A DNA stretch of 64,000 nt from Meiothermus sp. (GTDB lineage Bacteria > Deinococcota > Deinococci > Deinococcales > Thermaceae): the NCBI RefSeq assembly GCF_026004075.1, contig NZ_BPIK01000001.1, forward strand, positions 908,041 to 972,040, read 5' to 3'. Positions 35,925 through 45,420 of this stretch are shown here, piece by piece. The stretch's first letter is position 1. The number at the start of each line of letters is the position of its first letter. The notes below the pieces were generated by a model. That model worked only from the letters and a program-made list of their open reading frames with translations, was not told the DNA's origin and ran no database searches. The translations under genes were made by a program, and so were the position numbers.

Positions 35925-36782
35925 TCACAAAGTATCCAGTTCCAGACGCTCCGCACCGCTATAGACGTTGAAGCTGTCCCGCAAGAAGCCAATCAGGGTG
36001 AGGTTGAAGGCCTGGGCCAGCTCCACCGCCAGGCTGCTGGGGGCCGAGATGGCGCACAGCACGGGAACGCCCGCGGCCAGGGCTTTTTGCACCAGTTCGT
36101 AGCTGGCCCGCCCGCTGACCAGCACGATCTGCTCGGAGAGGGGCAGCCGGTTTTCCAGCAGGGCCCAGCCCAGCAGTTTGTCCAGGGCGTTGTGGCGGCC
36201 CACGTCCTCGCGCAGGGCCAGGAGGTGGCCTGCTCGGTTGAACAAAGCGGCGGCGTGCAGCCCCCCGGTCTGGGCAAAGAGGGTTTGCTGGGCGCGGAGC
36301 TGCTCGGGAAGCTTGGTAATCAGCGGGCTCGAGACCCGCCAGCTTATATCCAATGGCGCATAGCGGCGCTGCAGGTTTTCCAGGCTGGCCTTCCCACACA
36401 CCCCACAGGCCGAGGTAGTGTAGAAGTGGCGTTCCAGCGGGGCCAGATCGGGCAGGGTGGCCGCGTTCAGCTCGACGTTCACGATGTTGTACTGCTGGGG
36501 CTCGCTGGGGTCGGTGCAGTAGGCGATGCGCCGGATTTCCTCCCGGCGGCGAACCAGCCCTTCGGAGAGCAGGAACCCTGCGGCCAGCTCGAAGTCGTGG
36601 CCGGGAGTGCGCATGGTGATGGCGACGGTTTTCCCGCGGGTTTGCGCAGCCAGCAGCCGGATTTCCAGCGGCTCCTCGGTGGCGACCAGGTCAAACCGGG
36701 CCGAGGCCTGGCCCTGCTCAATCCGCAGCAGCCGGGTTCGGGTGCGGGCTTTGGGGCGGTGGTTGGGTGTGGATATAGACAT
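35925..36782 (-). CDS. fdhD: Formate dehydrogenase accessory sulfurtransferase FdhD
   Basis: 285 residues. The catalytic loop CGVCGK, ATEEPLEIRL at the N-terminus, FELAAGFLLSEGL, and LREDVGRHNALDKLLGWAL are FdhD signatures. FdhD carries sulfur from IscS-type desulfurases to the bis-MGD cofactor of formate dehydrogenases. It starts 65 nt inside the end of the upstream oxidoreductase gene, so both are in one operon. The ATG at 36782 is favoured over an earlier ATG deeper in the overlap. Confidence 0.9.
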   Translation of the reverse strand: MSISTPNHRPKARTRTRLLRIEQGQASARFDLVATEEPLEIRLLAAQTRGKTVAITMRTPGHDFELAAGFLLSEGLVRRREEIRRIAYCTDPSEPQQYNIVNVELNAATLPDLAPLERHFYTTSACGVCGKASLENLQRRYAPLDISWRVSSPLITKLPEQLRAQQTLFAQTGGLHAAALFNRAGHLLALREDVGRHNALDKLLGWALLENRLPLSEQIVLVSGRASYELVQKALAAGVPVLCAISAPSSLAVELAQAFNLTLIGFLRDSFNVYSGAERLELDTL

Positions 36783-38982
36783 ACGCCTCTTTGTAGGCCG
36801 GAATTTTGGCCTGGCTCGAGCGCAGCCTGGGGTCAATCAGGACATTGCCCTCGGGCCAGTGCACCTGGAGGCTGCCGGGCCGTACCTCGGCCGCGAAGAC
36901 CCGGCCCGCCAGGGTGCCAAAAGGGTTGTGCAACCAGACCGGCTGGCCGGGCTTCAACCCCAGCCTTTCCAGGTCGCTCGGGTTCATCAGGACGGCCTCG
37001 CGGGGGGCGCCGTTGATGGGGTCGGTGGCCTCGTGCACCATGCTGTTGAACTGCTTGCCGCGCCGGGTAACCAGGCGAAAAGCGCCCTCGGGCACAGCGC
37101 TTTGGGGTAGGGCCACCGGCAGAAAGCGGGCCCGCCCGCTGGGGGTGGGGCAGACCCCGCCGGGGCAGAGGTGGGGCCCCCCGTACTGGAAGGCGTCGCC
37201 CCGGGCCTTTAGGTGCTGGATGCCGTCGTAGAGGGGGACGACCCGGGCAATCTCGGCCCGCACCGCGGCGGTATCGGCAAAGCGCACCTTTTCGGCCAGC
37301 TCGGGCCTGCACATGCGGGCCACCACCTCCTGAAAGACCTCCCCCTCCCAGCGGGCCTCGGGCAGGCGGGGGCCGGGGATCTCGGGGCTGAAGACCACCC
37401 GGCGTTCGGTGGTGGTTTCACTGCAGCCGCCCGGAATCTCGTAGCGGGTGGTGGCGGGGAGCAGAATCACCTCCTCGGCGGGCTCGACCAGCATCTGCGA
37501 CGACAGCACGATGTCCTGGTGCACCCGCAGCGGCACCTGGGCCAGGTGGGCCTCGGCCTGGGCCGGGCTGGGCAGGGTCTCGAGGAAGTTGCCCCCCACG
37601 CTCCACAGCACCTCGAGGCCCCCCTCGAGCATCTCCGTCACGGTCAGGCCCGGCTGGCTGGGCACCGCAAAGCCCCAGGCTTTTTCCAGGGCCGCGGCGG
37701 TTTCGGCATTAATCGGCAGGCCGCCCGGAAACACCGTGGCGTAGGCCCCCATCTCGGCCCCGCCCTGCACGCCCGAATGCCCGCGGATGGGCATCAGGCC
37801 GCAACCTTCGCGCCCCAGGTAGCCCCGCGCCAGGCCCAGGTTGATGATGCTCTGCACGCTCTCCTCGCCCGAGCGGTGCTGGGTGATGCCCATGCTCCAG
37901 ACCAGCACGGCCCGGTCGGCCTTGGCAAGCAGCAGGGCGAACTCGAGCATCTCGGCTTTGGAGAGCCCGCTCAGGCTCTCGAGCGCCTCCCAGGGGGTTT
38001 GTTTGACCTGATCGGCCAGCGCCTCAAAGCCCTCGGTGTGCTCGGCGATAAAGGCCTGGTTCAGCCAGCCCTGCTCTATCAGGTGCTTGAGGGTTCCGGT
38101 GATAAAGGCGCTGTCGCCCCCCGGCTGTACCTGGAAGAAGCGGTCGGTGATCTTGGTGCCAAAGAGCGCACTCTCGGGGTCGGAGGGAACCCAGTAGTGC
38201 CGCATGGCCGGTTCCAGGTAGGGGTTGACACAGACCACCTGGGTTCCGGCTTTTTTGGCGTAGTACAGGTACTTCATCATCACCGGCTGATTAACTGCCG
38301 GGTTGGAGCCGAAAAACACCACCAGGTCGGTGCCGATCAGGTCGCGGTAGCTGCAGGTGGTGGCGGCCACCCCCAGCGCGGCCTTGAGGGCCACGGTGCT
38401 GGGGCTGTGGCAGATGCGGGCCGCGTTGTCAATGTTGTTGCTGCCCAGGGCCCGCACCGCTTTCTGCACCACGTAGTAGGTCTCGTTGGGGGTGCCCCGG
38501 CTGGTGAGGTAAAAGCCCATCTTTTCGGGAGGGGTTTTGCAGAGCCTCCAGGCGATGCGGTCGAGGGCCTCGTCCCAGCTGATCCGGGTGAACCCCGCTT
38601 CCCCCCGGCGGCGGCGCATGGGGTAGGGGAGGCGGCCCAGCGCCCGCAGCTCGGCAGAGCTTCTGGACTTGAGGTCTTCCACATTCCGCAAAACTTCCGC
38701 CTTCAGGGGCCCCATGGTGTTGAGCCGCAGCAGGCGCAGCCGGATGTTGCAGAGGTGGATGCCCTCAATCGTCCAGTCCCTCAGGCCGCGGGTGCCCAGG
38801 GCGCAGCCGTCGCAGACCCCATCGCGCAGGATGCGCCAGGCGTACTCGAGGTTGTCGGCGTTCTCGCCGATGGCCCGGAAGACCTCGAGGAAGTTGTTGG
38901 GCTTTTGCAACCCCAGCCCAAACGGCCGCAGGCTCACCCAGGTTTCGGGGCTCCACCCTTTTTTCACAGGCTTGAGTGCCAC
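36718..38982 (-). CDS. FdhF/YdeP family molybdopterin oxidoreductase
   Basis: 754 residues. N-terminus with CDGCALGT (Cys57, Cys60) and GIHLC (Cys78) as in the YdeP branch, then molybdopterin domains (GFYLTSRGTPNETYY, FGSNPAVNQPV, MGITQHRSGEESVQ, GCGLMPIRGHSGVQG) and a C-terminal MGD-binding domain (LVTRRGKQFNSMVH). Related to formate dehydrogenase H, but the physiological substrate of this branch is unclear. It lacks a Tat signal, so cytoplasmic. Forms an operon with fdhD. Confidence 0.88.
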   Translation of the reverse strand: MALKPVKKGWSPETWVSLRPFGLGLQKPNNFLEVFRAIGENADNLEYAWRILRDGVCDGCALGTRGLRDWTIEGIHLCNIRLRLLRLNTMGPLKAEVLRNVEDLKSRSSAELRALGRLPYPMRRRRGEAGFTRISWDEALDRIAWRLCKTPPEKMGFYLTSRGTPNETYYVVQKAVRALGSNNIDNAARICHSPSTVALKAALGVAATTCSYRDLIGTDLVVFFGSNPAVNQPVMMKYLYYAKKAGTQVVCVNPYLEPAMRHYWVPSDPESALFGTKITDRFFQVQPGGDSAFITGTLKHLIEQGWLNQAFIAEHTEGFEALADQVKQTPWEALESLSGLSKAEMLEFALLLAKADRAVLVWSMGITQHRSGEESVQSIINLGLARGYLGREGCGLMPIRGHSGVQGGAEMGAYATVFPGGLPINAETAAALEKAWGFAVPSQPGLTVTEMLEGGLEVLWSVGGNFLETLPSPAQAEAHLAQVPLRVHQDIVLSSQMLVEPAEEVILLPATTRYEIPGGCSETTTERRVVFSPEIPGPRLPEARWEGEVFQEVVARMCRPELAEKVRFADTAAVRAEIARVVPLYDGIQHLKARGDAFQYGGPHLCPGGVCPTPSGRARFLPVALPQSAVPEGAFRLVTRRGKQFNSMVHEATDPINGAPREAVLMNPSDLERLGLKPGQPVWLHNPFGTLAGRVFAAEVRPGSLQVHWPEGNVLIDPRLRSSQAKIPAYKEAYVYIHTQPPPQSPHPNPAAAD

Positions 38983-39009
38983 TTCCTGCCTCCGCTGAAC
39001 GCCCCTATT

Positions 39010-39675
39010 CTAACGGCCAGATTGGGGTGTGGGTGTGTCCTCAAACTCAAGCCAGTGGCCCTGCCAGTCGAAATACTCCAGCGCCCCCAGCCGCTTTTTG
39101 TAGTCGTACTCGGAAGGTTCCGGGTAGGCGTAGCCGGGGTAGTAGTAGGCCTTGCCCCAGGCCCTCGAGAGCAGAATCGAGTGCAGGATCATCAGGATGC
39201 CCAGGCTGCGTTTGGAGAGGTCGGGGTCGAAGCACTGGTAGACGCTCGAGGTGGCCTGCGCCCCCTCGTCCAGGTAGCTGATGCCCACCAGGCGGCCCTG
39301 GTGATGCAGGGTCAGGCTGTGGCAGCGGCAGGGGATATGGGCCGGATGCCGCGAGATGAAGTTGTAAATGCTTTTGGGGATGCTGTGGGAAAAGCGGGTT
39401 TTGTGCCGGGCAAAAAGCGCCTCCACCTGGGCGTTCACAAAGGCCGGCTGTAGCTTTACCTGGATGTCCTGGTTCTTCTTGAGCACCCGCTGCTGGCTTC
39501 GACGCAGGACAAACCCGGCCAGCCGCACCCGCAGGGGCAGCACGGTGTGGCTTCTGGTTTGACTGTAACGAAAAAAGTACTCCCCGAAGTGGCGCCAGCC
39601 CTCGGCCCAGAGCCGATCCATGGTCTTGGGCTCGACCTCAGCGGCCAGAAAATACTCATTCAGGTAGGGCACCAT
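39010..39675 (-). CDS. Aminoacyl-tRNA-protein transferase-like (Ate1/Bpt-type GNAT)
   Basis: 221 residues. The C-terminal half (VGISYLDEGAQATSSVYQCF, LGILMILHSILLS, YYPGYAYPEPSEYDYKKRLG) fits the GNAT domain of arginyl- and leucyl-transferases of the N-degron pathway. The N-terminal Cys-rich motif seen in classic Ate1/Bpt is absent; the protein starts MVPYLNEYFLAAEV. It could therefore be a specialised member. 27 nt separate it from the oxidoreductase gene on the same strand. Confidence 0.7.
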   Translation of the reverse strand: MVPYLNEYFLAAEVEPKTMDRLWAEGWRHFGEYFFRYSQTRSHTVLPLRVRLAGFVLRRSQQRVLKKNQDIQVKLQPAFVNAQVEALFARHKTRFSHSIPKSIYNFISRHPAHIPCRCHSLTLHHQGRLVGISYLDEGAQATSSVYQCFDPDLSKRSLGILMILHSILLSRAWGKAYYYPGYAYPEPSEYDYKKRLGALEYFDWQGHWLEFEDTPTPQSGR

Positions 39676-39723
39676 CGCTGGATGAGCCTACCATCTCAGG
39701 TGCTTTCCGTTGGAGCGATGGCC

Positions 39724-40788
39724 CTACACCGACTGGAGGTGGGCATGAAACAGCGGGTTGAAGATGTGGGGCTTTTCCATGTGGGGTGAGTGGCCGGTGT
39801 CAGGGATCACCTCTTCGCGGAAGGAGCCGCCGTTGGCCCGGTACTGCTCGAGCACATAACGGGTCTGCCCCACCATCGGCTGCGGGGGGTGCACCTCGTC
39901 GCCCGGCCAGCCGGGCACCACCCCCAGCTTGCCCAGGGTGCCCATGTTGAAGAGGCTCATATCCCCCACAATCGGGTCGTCGGAACCGCGCACCCAGAGG
40001 ATGGGGGGCTTGGAGGGGGCCGAGAGCATTCTTTGTACGCTATCCCCCACGTACTTGGGCGAGATGGCGTTGGCCGGCCCCCACTTTCCAGGGGCGACCC
40101 CCGGCCAGTGGGGCGAAGGCTCGGCGTCGCCCGGATACTTGTCGGGCCCAATTTTCTCGGATAGAACGCCCGAGAGCAGGGCTTCTTCGCGGGGATGCCG
40201 GAAGGGTGGCTTCCAGTAGAAGCTGTTCATAACGTTGCGGGGGGCGGCCTGAAACTCGCTGCCCCGGTAGCCCTCGGCGATGAGCCGGGCGAACTCGGGG
40301 TTGACGATGCCGGCCCCCGAGCCGGCAAAATCCGGGGCGCAGGGGGTTCCCAGAATGTCTTTGGTGCCGCCAAAGCCAAAAGGGGAGCCCGGCGCGATGA
40401 CGGTGGCGGTGTGGATGCGCTCGGGGGCCGCCGCCAGCATGGCCCAGACCACACTGCCGCCCAGCGAGTGTCCGGCCGCGTGAAAGCGGGCATAACCCAG
40501 CAAGTCCATCAGGCCCAGGAGGTCGTCTACCCAGTCCATGCAGCCGCGGGTGGCGTCAACCAGCTTGTCTTCGGTGTCGCCATAGCCGCGCAGGTCGGGC
40601 GCGATGGCGCGAAAGCCATCCGGCAGGGCCAGCATGGTTTCTTCCCAGAAGGTGTTGCTGCTGGCGTTGCCATGAATCAGGAGCACCGGCACCCCGTCGG
40701 AAGGGCCCCGTAGCAGTACGTGCGTCTTGAGACGAGGGGTTTCGACCATGGTGGAAACTAGGCCTGGCAGGGGAGGAATAGAACCCAT
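39724..40788 (-). CDS. Alpha/beta hydrolase
   Basis: 354 residues. Oxyanion region LLIHGNASSN, nucleophile elbow AGHSLGG (Ser108), acid in VRGSDDPIVG, and the C-terminal His in PDTGHSPH complete the triad. A long insert between the core strands forms the lid. AAGGAG before the ATG supports this start. Substrate unknown; such enzymes are esterases, lactonases or C-C hydrolases. Confidence 0.85.
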   Translation of the reverse strand: MGSIPPLPGLVSTMVETPRLKTHVLLRGPSDGVPVLLIHGNASSNTFWEETMLALPDGFRAIAPDLRGYGDTEDKLVDATRGCMDWVDDLLGLMDLLGYARFHAAGHSLGGSVVWAMLAAAPERIHTATVIAPGSPFGFGGTKDILGTPCAPDFAGSGAGIVNPEFARLIAEGYRGSEFQAAPRNVMNSFYWKPPFRHPREEALLSGVLSEKIGPDKYPGDAEPSPHWPGVAPGKWGPANAISPKYVGDSVQRMLSAPSKPPILWVRGSDDPIVGDMSLFNMGTLGKLGVVPGWPGDEVHPPQPMVGQTRYVLEQYRANGGSFREEVIPDTGHSPHMEKPHIFNPLFHAHLQSV

Positions 40789-40909
40789 AGTGCTCTCCTT
40801 CAGATCAGGTTTAGATATGCCGTCATGTTATCTGGTAGTTGTTACAAACCTGTTACTCGAGCTACCAGCACAACAATCGGATTTCTCGAAAACAGGTATT
40901 CTTGAGCGT

Positions 40910-41899
40910 ATGTGGGACTTGATAATTATCGGTGCGGGGCCGGTGGGTCTGGCCGCTGCCATCGAGGCCAAGCGGGCGGGGCTACGGGCGGTGGTGCTGG
41001 AAAAAGGCACCATCGTGCACACCCTGTACCGCTGGCCCAAAGAGACGGTCTTCTTCAGCGAGGCTAAAAACATCGAAATCGGGGGGCACCCCTTTCCTTC
41101 GCTCTCGGCCAAGCCTACCCGTCGGGAGGCCTTGCAGTATTACCGCCGGGTGGCCGAAAACGAAGAGCTGGACATCCGCACCTATACCGAGGTAACCGAC
41201 CTATACCCTGAGCCGGGACATTTCAGGGTGAGCTACCGCGACCGCGATGGGGAAGGTGGGCTGAAGAGCCGCTTTGTGCTGGTGGCGACGGGCTACTACG
41301 ACAACCCCAACCGCCTGGGGGTGCCGGGGGAGGATCTACCCCACGTGCGCTATGGCCTCGACGAAACCCTGCCCTACTGGAACCAGCGGGTGGTGGTGGT
41401 AGGGGGTTCTAACAGCGCGGTGGAGGCAGCCCTCGAGCTCTACCGCGCCGGGGCCAGGGTCACAGTGGTTCACCACGGGCCCGAGATTCGGCCCAGGGTC
41501 AAGTACTGGCTCAAACCCGACTTCGAGAACCGGGTTAAGGAAGGCTCCATAAATCTGCTGCTCAATGCCAGGGTGCGGGCGATTGCTCCGCGGGAAGTGC
41601 TGGTAGAGACCTCGAGCGAGCAAGGCTTCCGGAGCATCCCCTGTGATTTTGTGCTCATCCACATCGGCTATAGAGCCGTGGATGGGCTATTGCGCCGGGC
41701 CGGGGTGGCCTACCAGGGCGACGCGCCGGTGCTCAGCGAGGCTTACGAGACCAGCCTCGAGGGCCTCTTTGTGGCCGGAAGCGCGGGGTATGGCACCGAT
41801 ACCCGCACGGTGTTTATCGAGAACGGTCGGGAACATGCGAGAAGAGCTGTGCAGGAAATGGTCGCGCGCATGCAGAGAGCGAGCGGCGTAATTGTGTGA
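40910..41899 (+). CDS. ypdA: YpdA family bacillithiol disulfide reductase (FAD/NADPH)
   Basis: 329 residues. MWDLIIIGAGPVGLAAAIEAK is the FAD-binding dinucleotide fold; VVVVGGSNSAVEAALELYRAG is the NADPH fold; ATGYYDNPNRLGVPGEDLPH and the C-terminal GTDTRTVFIENGREHA are YpdA features. YpdA reduces bacillithiol disulfide. It pairs functionally with bshA elsewhere in the window. TATTCT (40897-40902) 7 nt before the ATG suggests a leaderless mRNA; the open frame further upstream is not conserved. Confidence 0.88.
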   Translation: MWDLIIIGAGPVGLAAAIEAKRAGLRAVVLEKGTIVHTLYRWPKETVFFSEAKNIEIGGHPFPSLSAKPTRREALQYYRRVAENEELDIRTYTEVTDLYPEPGHFRVSYRDRDGEGGLKSRFVLVATGYYDNPNRLGVPGEDLPHVRYGLDETLPYWNQRVVVVGGSNSAVEAALELYRAGARVTVVHHGPEIRPRVKYWLKPDFENRVKEGSINLLLNARVRAIAPREVLVETSSEQGFRSIPCDFVLIHIGYRAVDGLLRRAGVAYQGDAPVLSEAYETSLEGLFVAGSAGYGTDTRTVFIENGREHARRAVQEMVARMQRASGVIV

Positions 41900-41902
41900 G
41901 CC

Positions 41903-41932
41903 TTGACACGGTATACCAAACACCCGTAAACT
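41903..41932 (+). promoter_or_regulatory. ilv operon promoter containing a motif shared with the pnt promoter
   Basis: TTGACA (41903-41908), 18-nt spacer, TAAACT (41927-41932). The spacer holds ACGGTATACCAAAC (41908-41921), found exactly again at 55402-55415 before the transhydrogenase genes. It includes the palindrome GGTATACC and may be an operator. Confidence 0.6.
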
Positions 41933-41942
41933 CTTTCACAAG

Positions 41943-42014
41943 ATGCTTCTGCCGAGCAGCCTAATCCTAGTGGTAGTAGGCCTAATTATCGGGCCTGCGG
42001 GGGATTTGGTGTAG
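41943..42014 (+). CDS. ilv operon leader peptide
   Basis: A 23-residue ORF starts about 4 nt after the expected transcription start. Of its residues 13 are Leu, Ile or Val (core LILVVVGLII), including runs of Val and Ile codons. It precedes an attenuator hairpin and ilvB, as in classic branched-chain attenuation. There is no Shine-Dalgarno sequence; leaderless translation is likely. Confidence 0.7.
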   Translation: MLLPSSLILVVVGLIIGPAGDLV

Positions 42015-42069
42015 CGAAGAGCCTAGAAGCGCATCCTAAAGCCCCCCGAAGCCTCGGGGGGCGGTTCTT
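41998..42069 (+). promoter_or_regulatory. ilv attenuator
   Basis: Terminator hairpin GCCCCCCGA-AGCC-TCGGGGGGC (42041-42062), 9 bp, followed by GGTTCTTT. CGGGGG within the end of the leader-peptide ORF (41998-42003) can pair with CCCCCG (42043-42048) and so form a competing antiterminator. Ribosome stalling at the Leu/Val/Ile codons would choose between them. Confidence 0.65.
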
Positions 42070-42082
42070 TGAGGAGAGAGGT

Positions 42083-43768
42083 ATGAACGGAGCCGCCGCC
42101 ATTCTGAAAGCCCTGGAGATGCAGGGAGTGGATACCATTTTTGGGCATCCGGGGGGCACCATTATGCCCACCTACGACGCCCTCTACGACTCGCCCATCC
42201 GGCACATCCTGGTGCGCCACGAACAGGCCGGGGTACATGCTGCAACGGCCTATGCGCGGGCCTCGGGCCGGGTGGGGGTGTGTATGGCCACCTCGGGGCC
42301 GGGGGCCCTGAACCTGGTCACAGGTTTACAGGATGCCCTGATGGACTCCACGCCGGTGGTGGCCCTGACCGGCAACGTGCCCCAGCACCTGATTGGCACC
42401 GATGCCTTTCAGGAAGCCGATGTGGTGGGTATCACCCAGCCGGTCACCAAGCACAACTTCCAGGTGCGCAACGTCAACGACATTCCGCGGGTAATTGCCG
42501 AGGCTTTCTACATCGCCTCTACCGGGCGGCCTGGCCCGGTCTTGATCGATTTTCCTAAGGATGTACAGCAAGCCGAGTTTACCGGTAGCTTCGACGTGGA
42601 GATTGACCTGCCGGGCTATAAGCCCACCTACAAGGGCCACCCCCGGCAGATCGAGCGGGCCCTCGAGGCCCTGCAAAAAGCCGAAAAACCCGTGCTGATG
42701 GTGGGGGGCGGGGCGCTGAATGCGGCACCGGAAATCGTGGCCCTGGCCGAGAAAACCGGAATTCCGGTGATCCCAACCCTGATGGGGCTGGGGGTGTTTC
42801 CCGGAACCCATCCGCAATGCCTGGGGATGCCGGGGATGCACGGCTCGGTCGCGGCCAACCGGGCCATCCACCACGCCGATACCATTCTGGCCATTGGGCT
42901 GCGCTTCGACGATCGGGTGACCGGCAAGGTCTCGCGCTTTGCCCCCCACGCCCATACCATCATCCACGTAGACATTGACCCCGCCGAGATCGGCAAGCTG
43001 GTCAAGACCACCATTCCGGTGGTAGGGGATGCCAAATGGGTGGCGGCAGAGCTGGTCAAGGGGGCTCAAAAGCTGAACCTGAGCAAGTGGTGGGCGCAGC
43101 TCGAGGACTGGAAGACCAAACACCCCTTTGCCTGGAAGCCCAAGCCCCACCTGCAAAGCCAGGAGGTGATCCAGGCCTTTTGGGAGGCCACCCAGGGCAA
43201 AGCGGTAGTGACCTCGGGCGTGGGCCAGCACCAGATGTTTGCCGCGCAGTTTTATAAGTTCGATGCTCCGCGTTCCTGGATCAACTCGGGAGGCCTGGGC
43301 ACCATGGGGGTGGGCCTGCCCTTTGCCATTGGGGCAGCGCTGGCCCGACCGGGCGAGCTGGTGATCGACTTCGACGGCGACGGCAGCTTCCAGATGACCC
43401 TGCAGGAGCTGGCTACCCTCAAGAAACACAACCTGAACGTCAAAATTGTGATTCTGAACAACGGCTTTTTGGGGATGGTGCGGCAGTGGCAGGATCTGTT
43501 CCACGCCAAGCGCTACAGCGAGGTCTACCTGGCCGACTCCAACCCCGACTTCGCCAAGCTGGCCGAGGCCTACGGCATCCGGGGTATCACCCTGACCGAC
43601 AAGGCCAAGCTGCACGAGACTGTTAAGGAGGTTCTGGCCCACCCCGGCCCGGTGCTCTTGGAGGCGCGGGTCTACCACGAGGAAGGGGTTTTCCCCATGA
43701 TTCCCTCGGGCGGTGCGGCAGAGGACATGATTATCGAGAACCCGCGGGAGACCGTGGCGGGCGACTAA
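42083..43768 (+). CDS. ilvB: Acetolactate synthase large (catalytic) subunit
   Basis: 561 residues; ThDP enzyme condensing pyruvate to acetolactate or with 2-oxobutyrate. N-terminal Glu in VRHEQAGVHAATAYARAS, FAD-binding middle domain (GLRFDDRVTGKV), and the ThDP motif GDGSFQMTLQELATL...NN near the C-terminus. First enzyme of the operon ilvB-ilvN-ilvC-leuA-cimA; SD GAGGAGAG. Confidence 0.95.
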   Translation: MNGAAAILKALEMQGVDTIFGHPGGTIMPTYDALYDSPIRHILVRHEQAGVHAATAYARASGRVGVCMATSGPGALNLVTGLQDALMDSTPVVALTGNVPQHLIGTDAFQEADVVGITQPVTKHNFQVRNVNDIPRVIAEAFYIASTGRPGPVLIDFPKDVQQAEFTGSFDVEIDLPGYKPTYKGHPRQIERALEALQKAEKPVLMVGGGALNAAPEIVALAEKTGIPVIPTLMGLGVFPGTHPQCLGMPGMHGSVAANRAIHHADTILAIGLRFDDRVTGKVSRFAPHAHTIIHVDIDPAEIGKLVKTTIPVVGDAKWVAAELVKGAQKLNLSKWWAQLEDWKTKHPFAWKPKPHLQSQEVIQAFWEATQGKAVVTSGVGQHQMFAAQFYKFDAPRSWINSGGLGTMGVGLPFAIGAALARPGELVIDFDGDGSFQMTLQELATLKKHNLNVKIVILNNGFLGMVRQWQDLFHAKRYSEVYLADSNPDFAKLAEAYGIRGITLTDKAKLHETVKEVLAHPGPVLLEARVYHEEGVFPMIPSGGAAEDMIIENPRETVAGD

Positions 43769-43788
43769 GCCCTGAATGGAGACTGTTC

Positions 43789-44298
43789 ATGAGGCACTTG
43801 GTTTCGGTACTGGTACAGGACAACCCCGGCGTTTTGCAACGCATCGCGGGCTTGATTGCCCGTCGGGGCTTCAACATCGAGTCGCTGGCGGTGGGGCGCA
43901 CCCATCAGCCCGGCCTTTCGCGCATCTCGCTGGTGGTTTCGGGCGACGATGCGGTCTTGGAGCAGGTGGAGAAGCAGCTCAACCGACTGATTGAAGTTAT
44001 TAAGGTAACCGACCACTCCGAGCCCCACGTGGAGCGCGAGCTGGCGCTGGTCAAGGTGAGCATCGCCGGCATGGAGGAGCGCCTCGAGGTCAAGGACATC
44101 GCCGAGGCCTTCCGGGCCCGCATCGTGGATGTGGCCAAAAAGTCCATCATCTTCGAGCTCACCGGCGACTCCACCAAGGTCAACAACTTTGTGGAAGCCA
44201 TGCGGCCCTATGGGCTGCTCGAGGTCATGCGCACCGGCGCGGTGGGGATGTCCCGCGGCGAGCAGGTACTCAAGGTACGCGAGAAGAAGGCGGTCTAG
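43789..44298 (+). CDS. ilvN: Acetolactate synthase small (regulatory) subunit
   Basis: 169 residues. ACT domain at the N-terminus (LVSVLVQDNPGVLQRIAGLI, RRGFNIESLAVG) and the C-terminal ALS_ss domain. It stimulates IlvB and gives valine feedback. 20 nt after ilvB. Confidence 0.95.
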   Translation: MRHLVSVLVQDNPGVLQRIAGLIARRGFNIESLAVGRTHQPGLSRISLVVSGDDAVLEQVEKQLNRLIEVIKVTDHSEPHVERELALVKVSIAGMEERLEVKDIAEAFRARIVDVAKKSIIFELTGDSTKVNNFVEAMRPYGLLEVMRTGAVGMSRGEQVLKVREKKAV

Positions 44299-44326
44299 GA
44301 TGGGCTAAGGCCCATCTTTTGTTTTT
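44299..44326 (+). terminator. Possible intra-operon terminator between ilvN and ilvC
   Basis: GATGGGC-TAAG-GCCCATC (44299-44316), then TTTTGTTTTTG, directly after the ilvN stop. ilvC follows after 77 nt with its own SD, so read-through or a second promoter is needed. Confidence 0.7.
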
Positions 44327-44330
44327 GTGA

Positions 44331-45395
<1,065 letters not shown>

Positions 45396-45420
45396 CCGAG
45401 GTTAGCAGAACGGAGGTTGT

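Noticed and set aside
37213-39453. 746-codon open frame antisense to the molybdopterin oxidoreductase
   Set aside because: It is a shadow of a GC-rich gene. The product is rich in His, Gly and Leu with no domain structure, while the other strand has a full conserved enzyme.
42326-43678. 450-codon open frame antisense to ilvB
   Set aside because: Opposite a conserved gene with complete ThDP motif; no own ribosome binding site.
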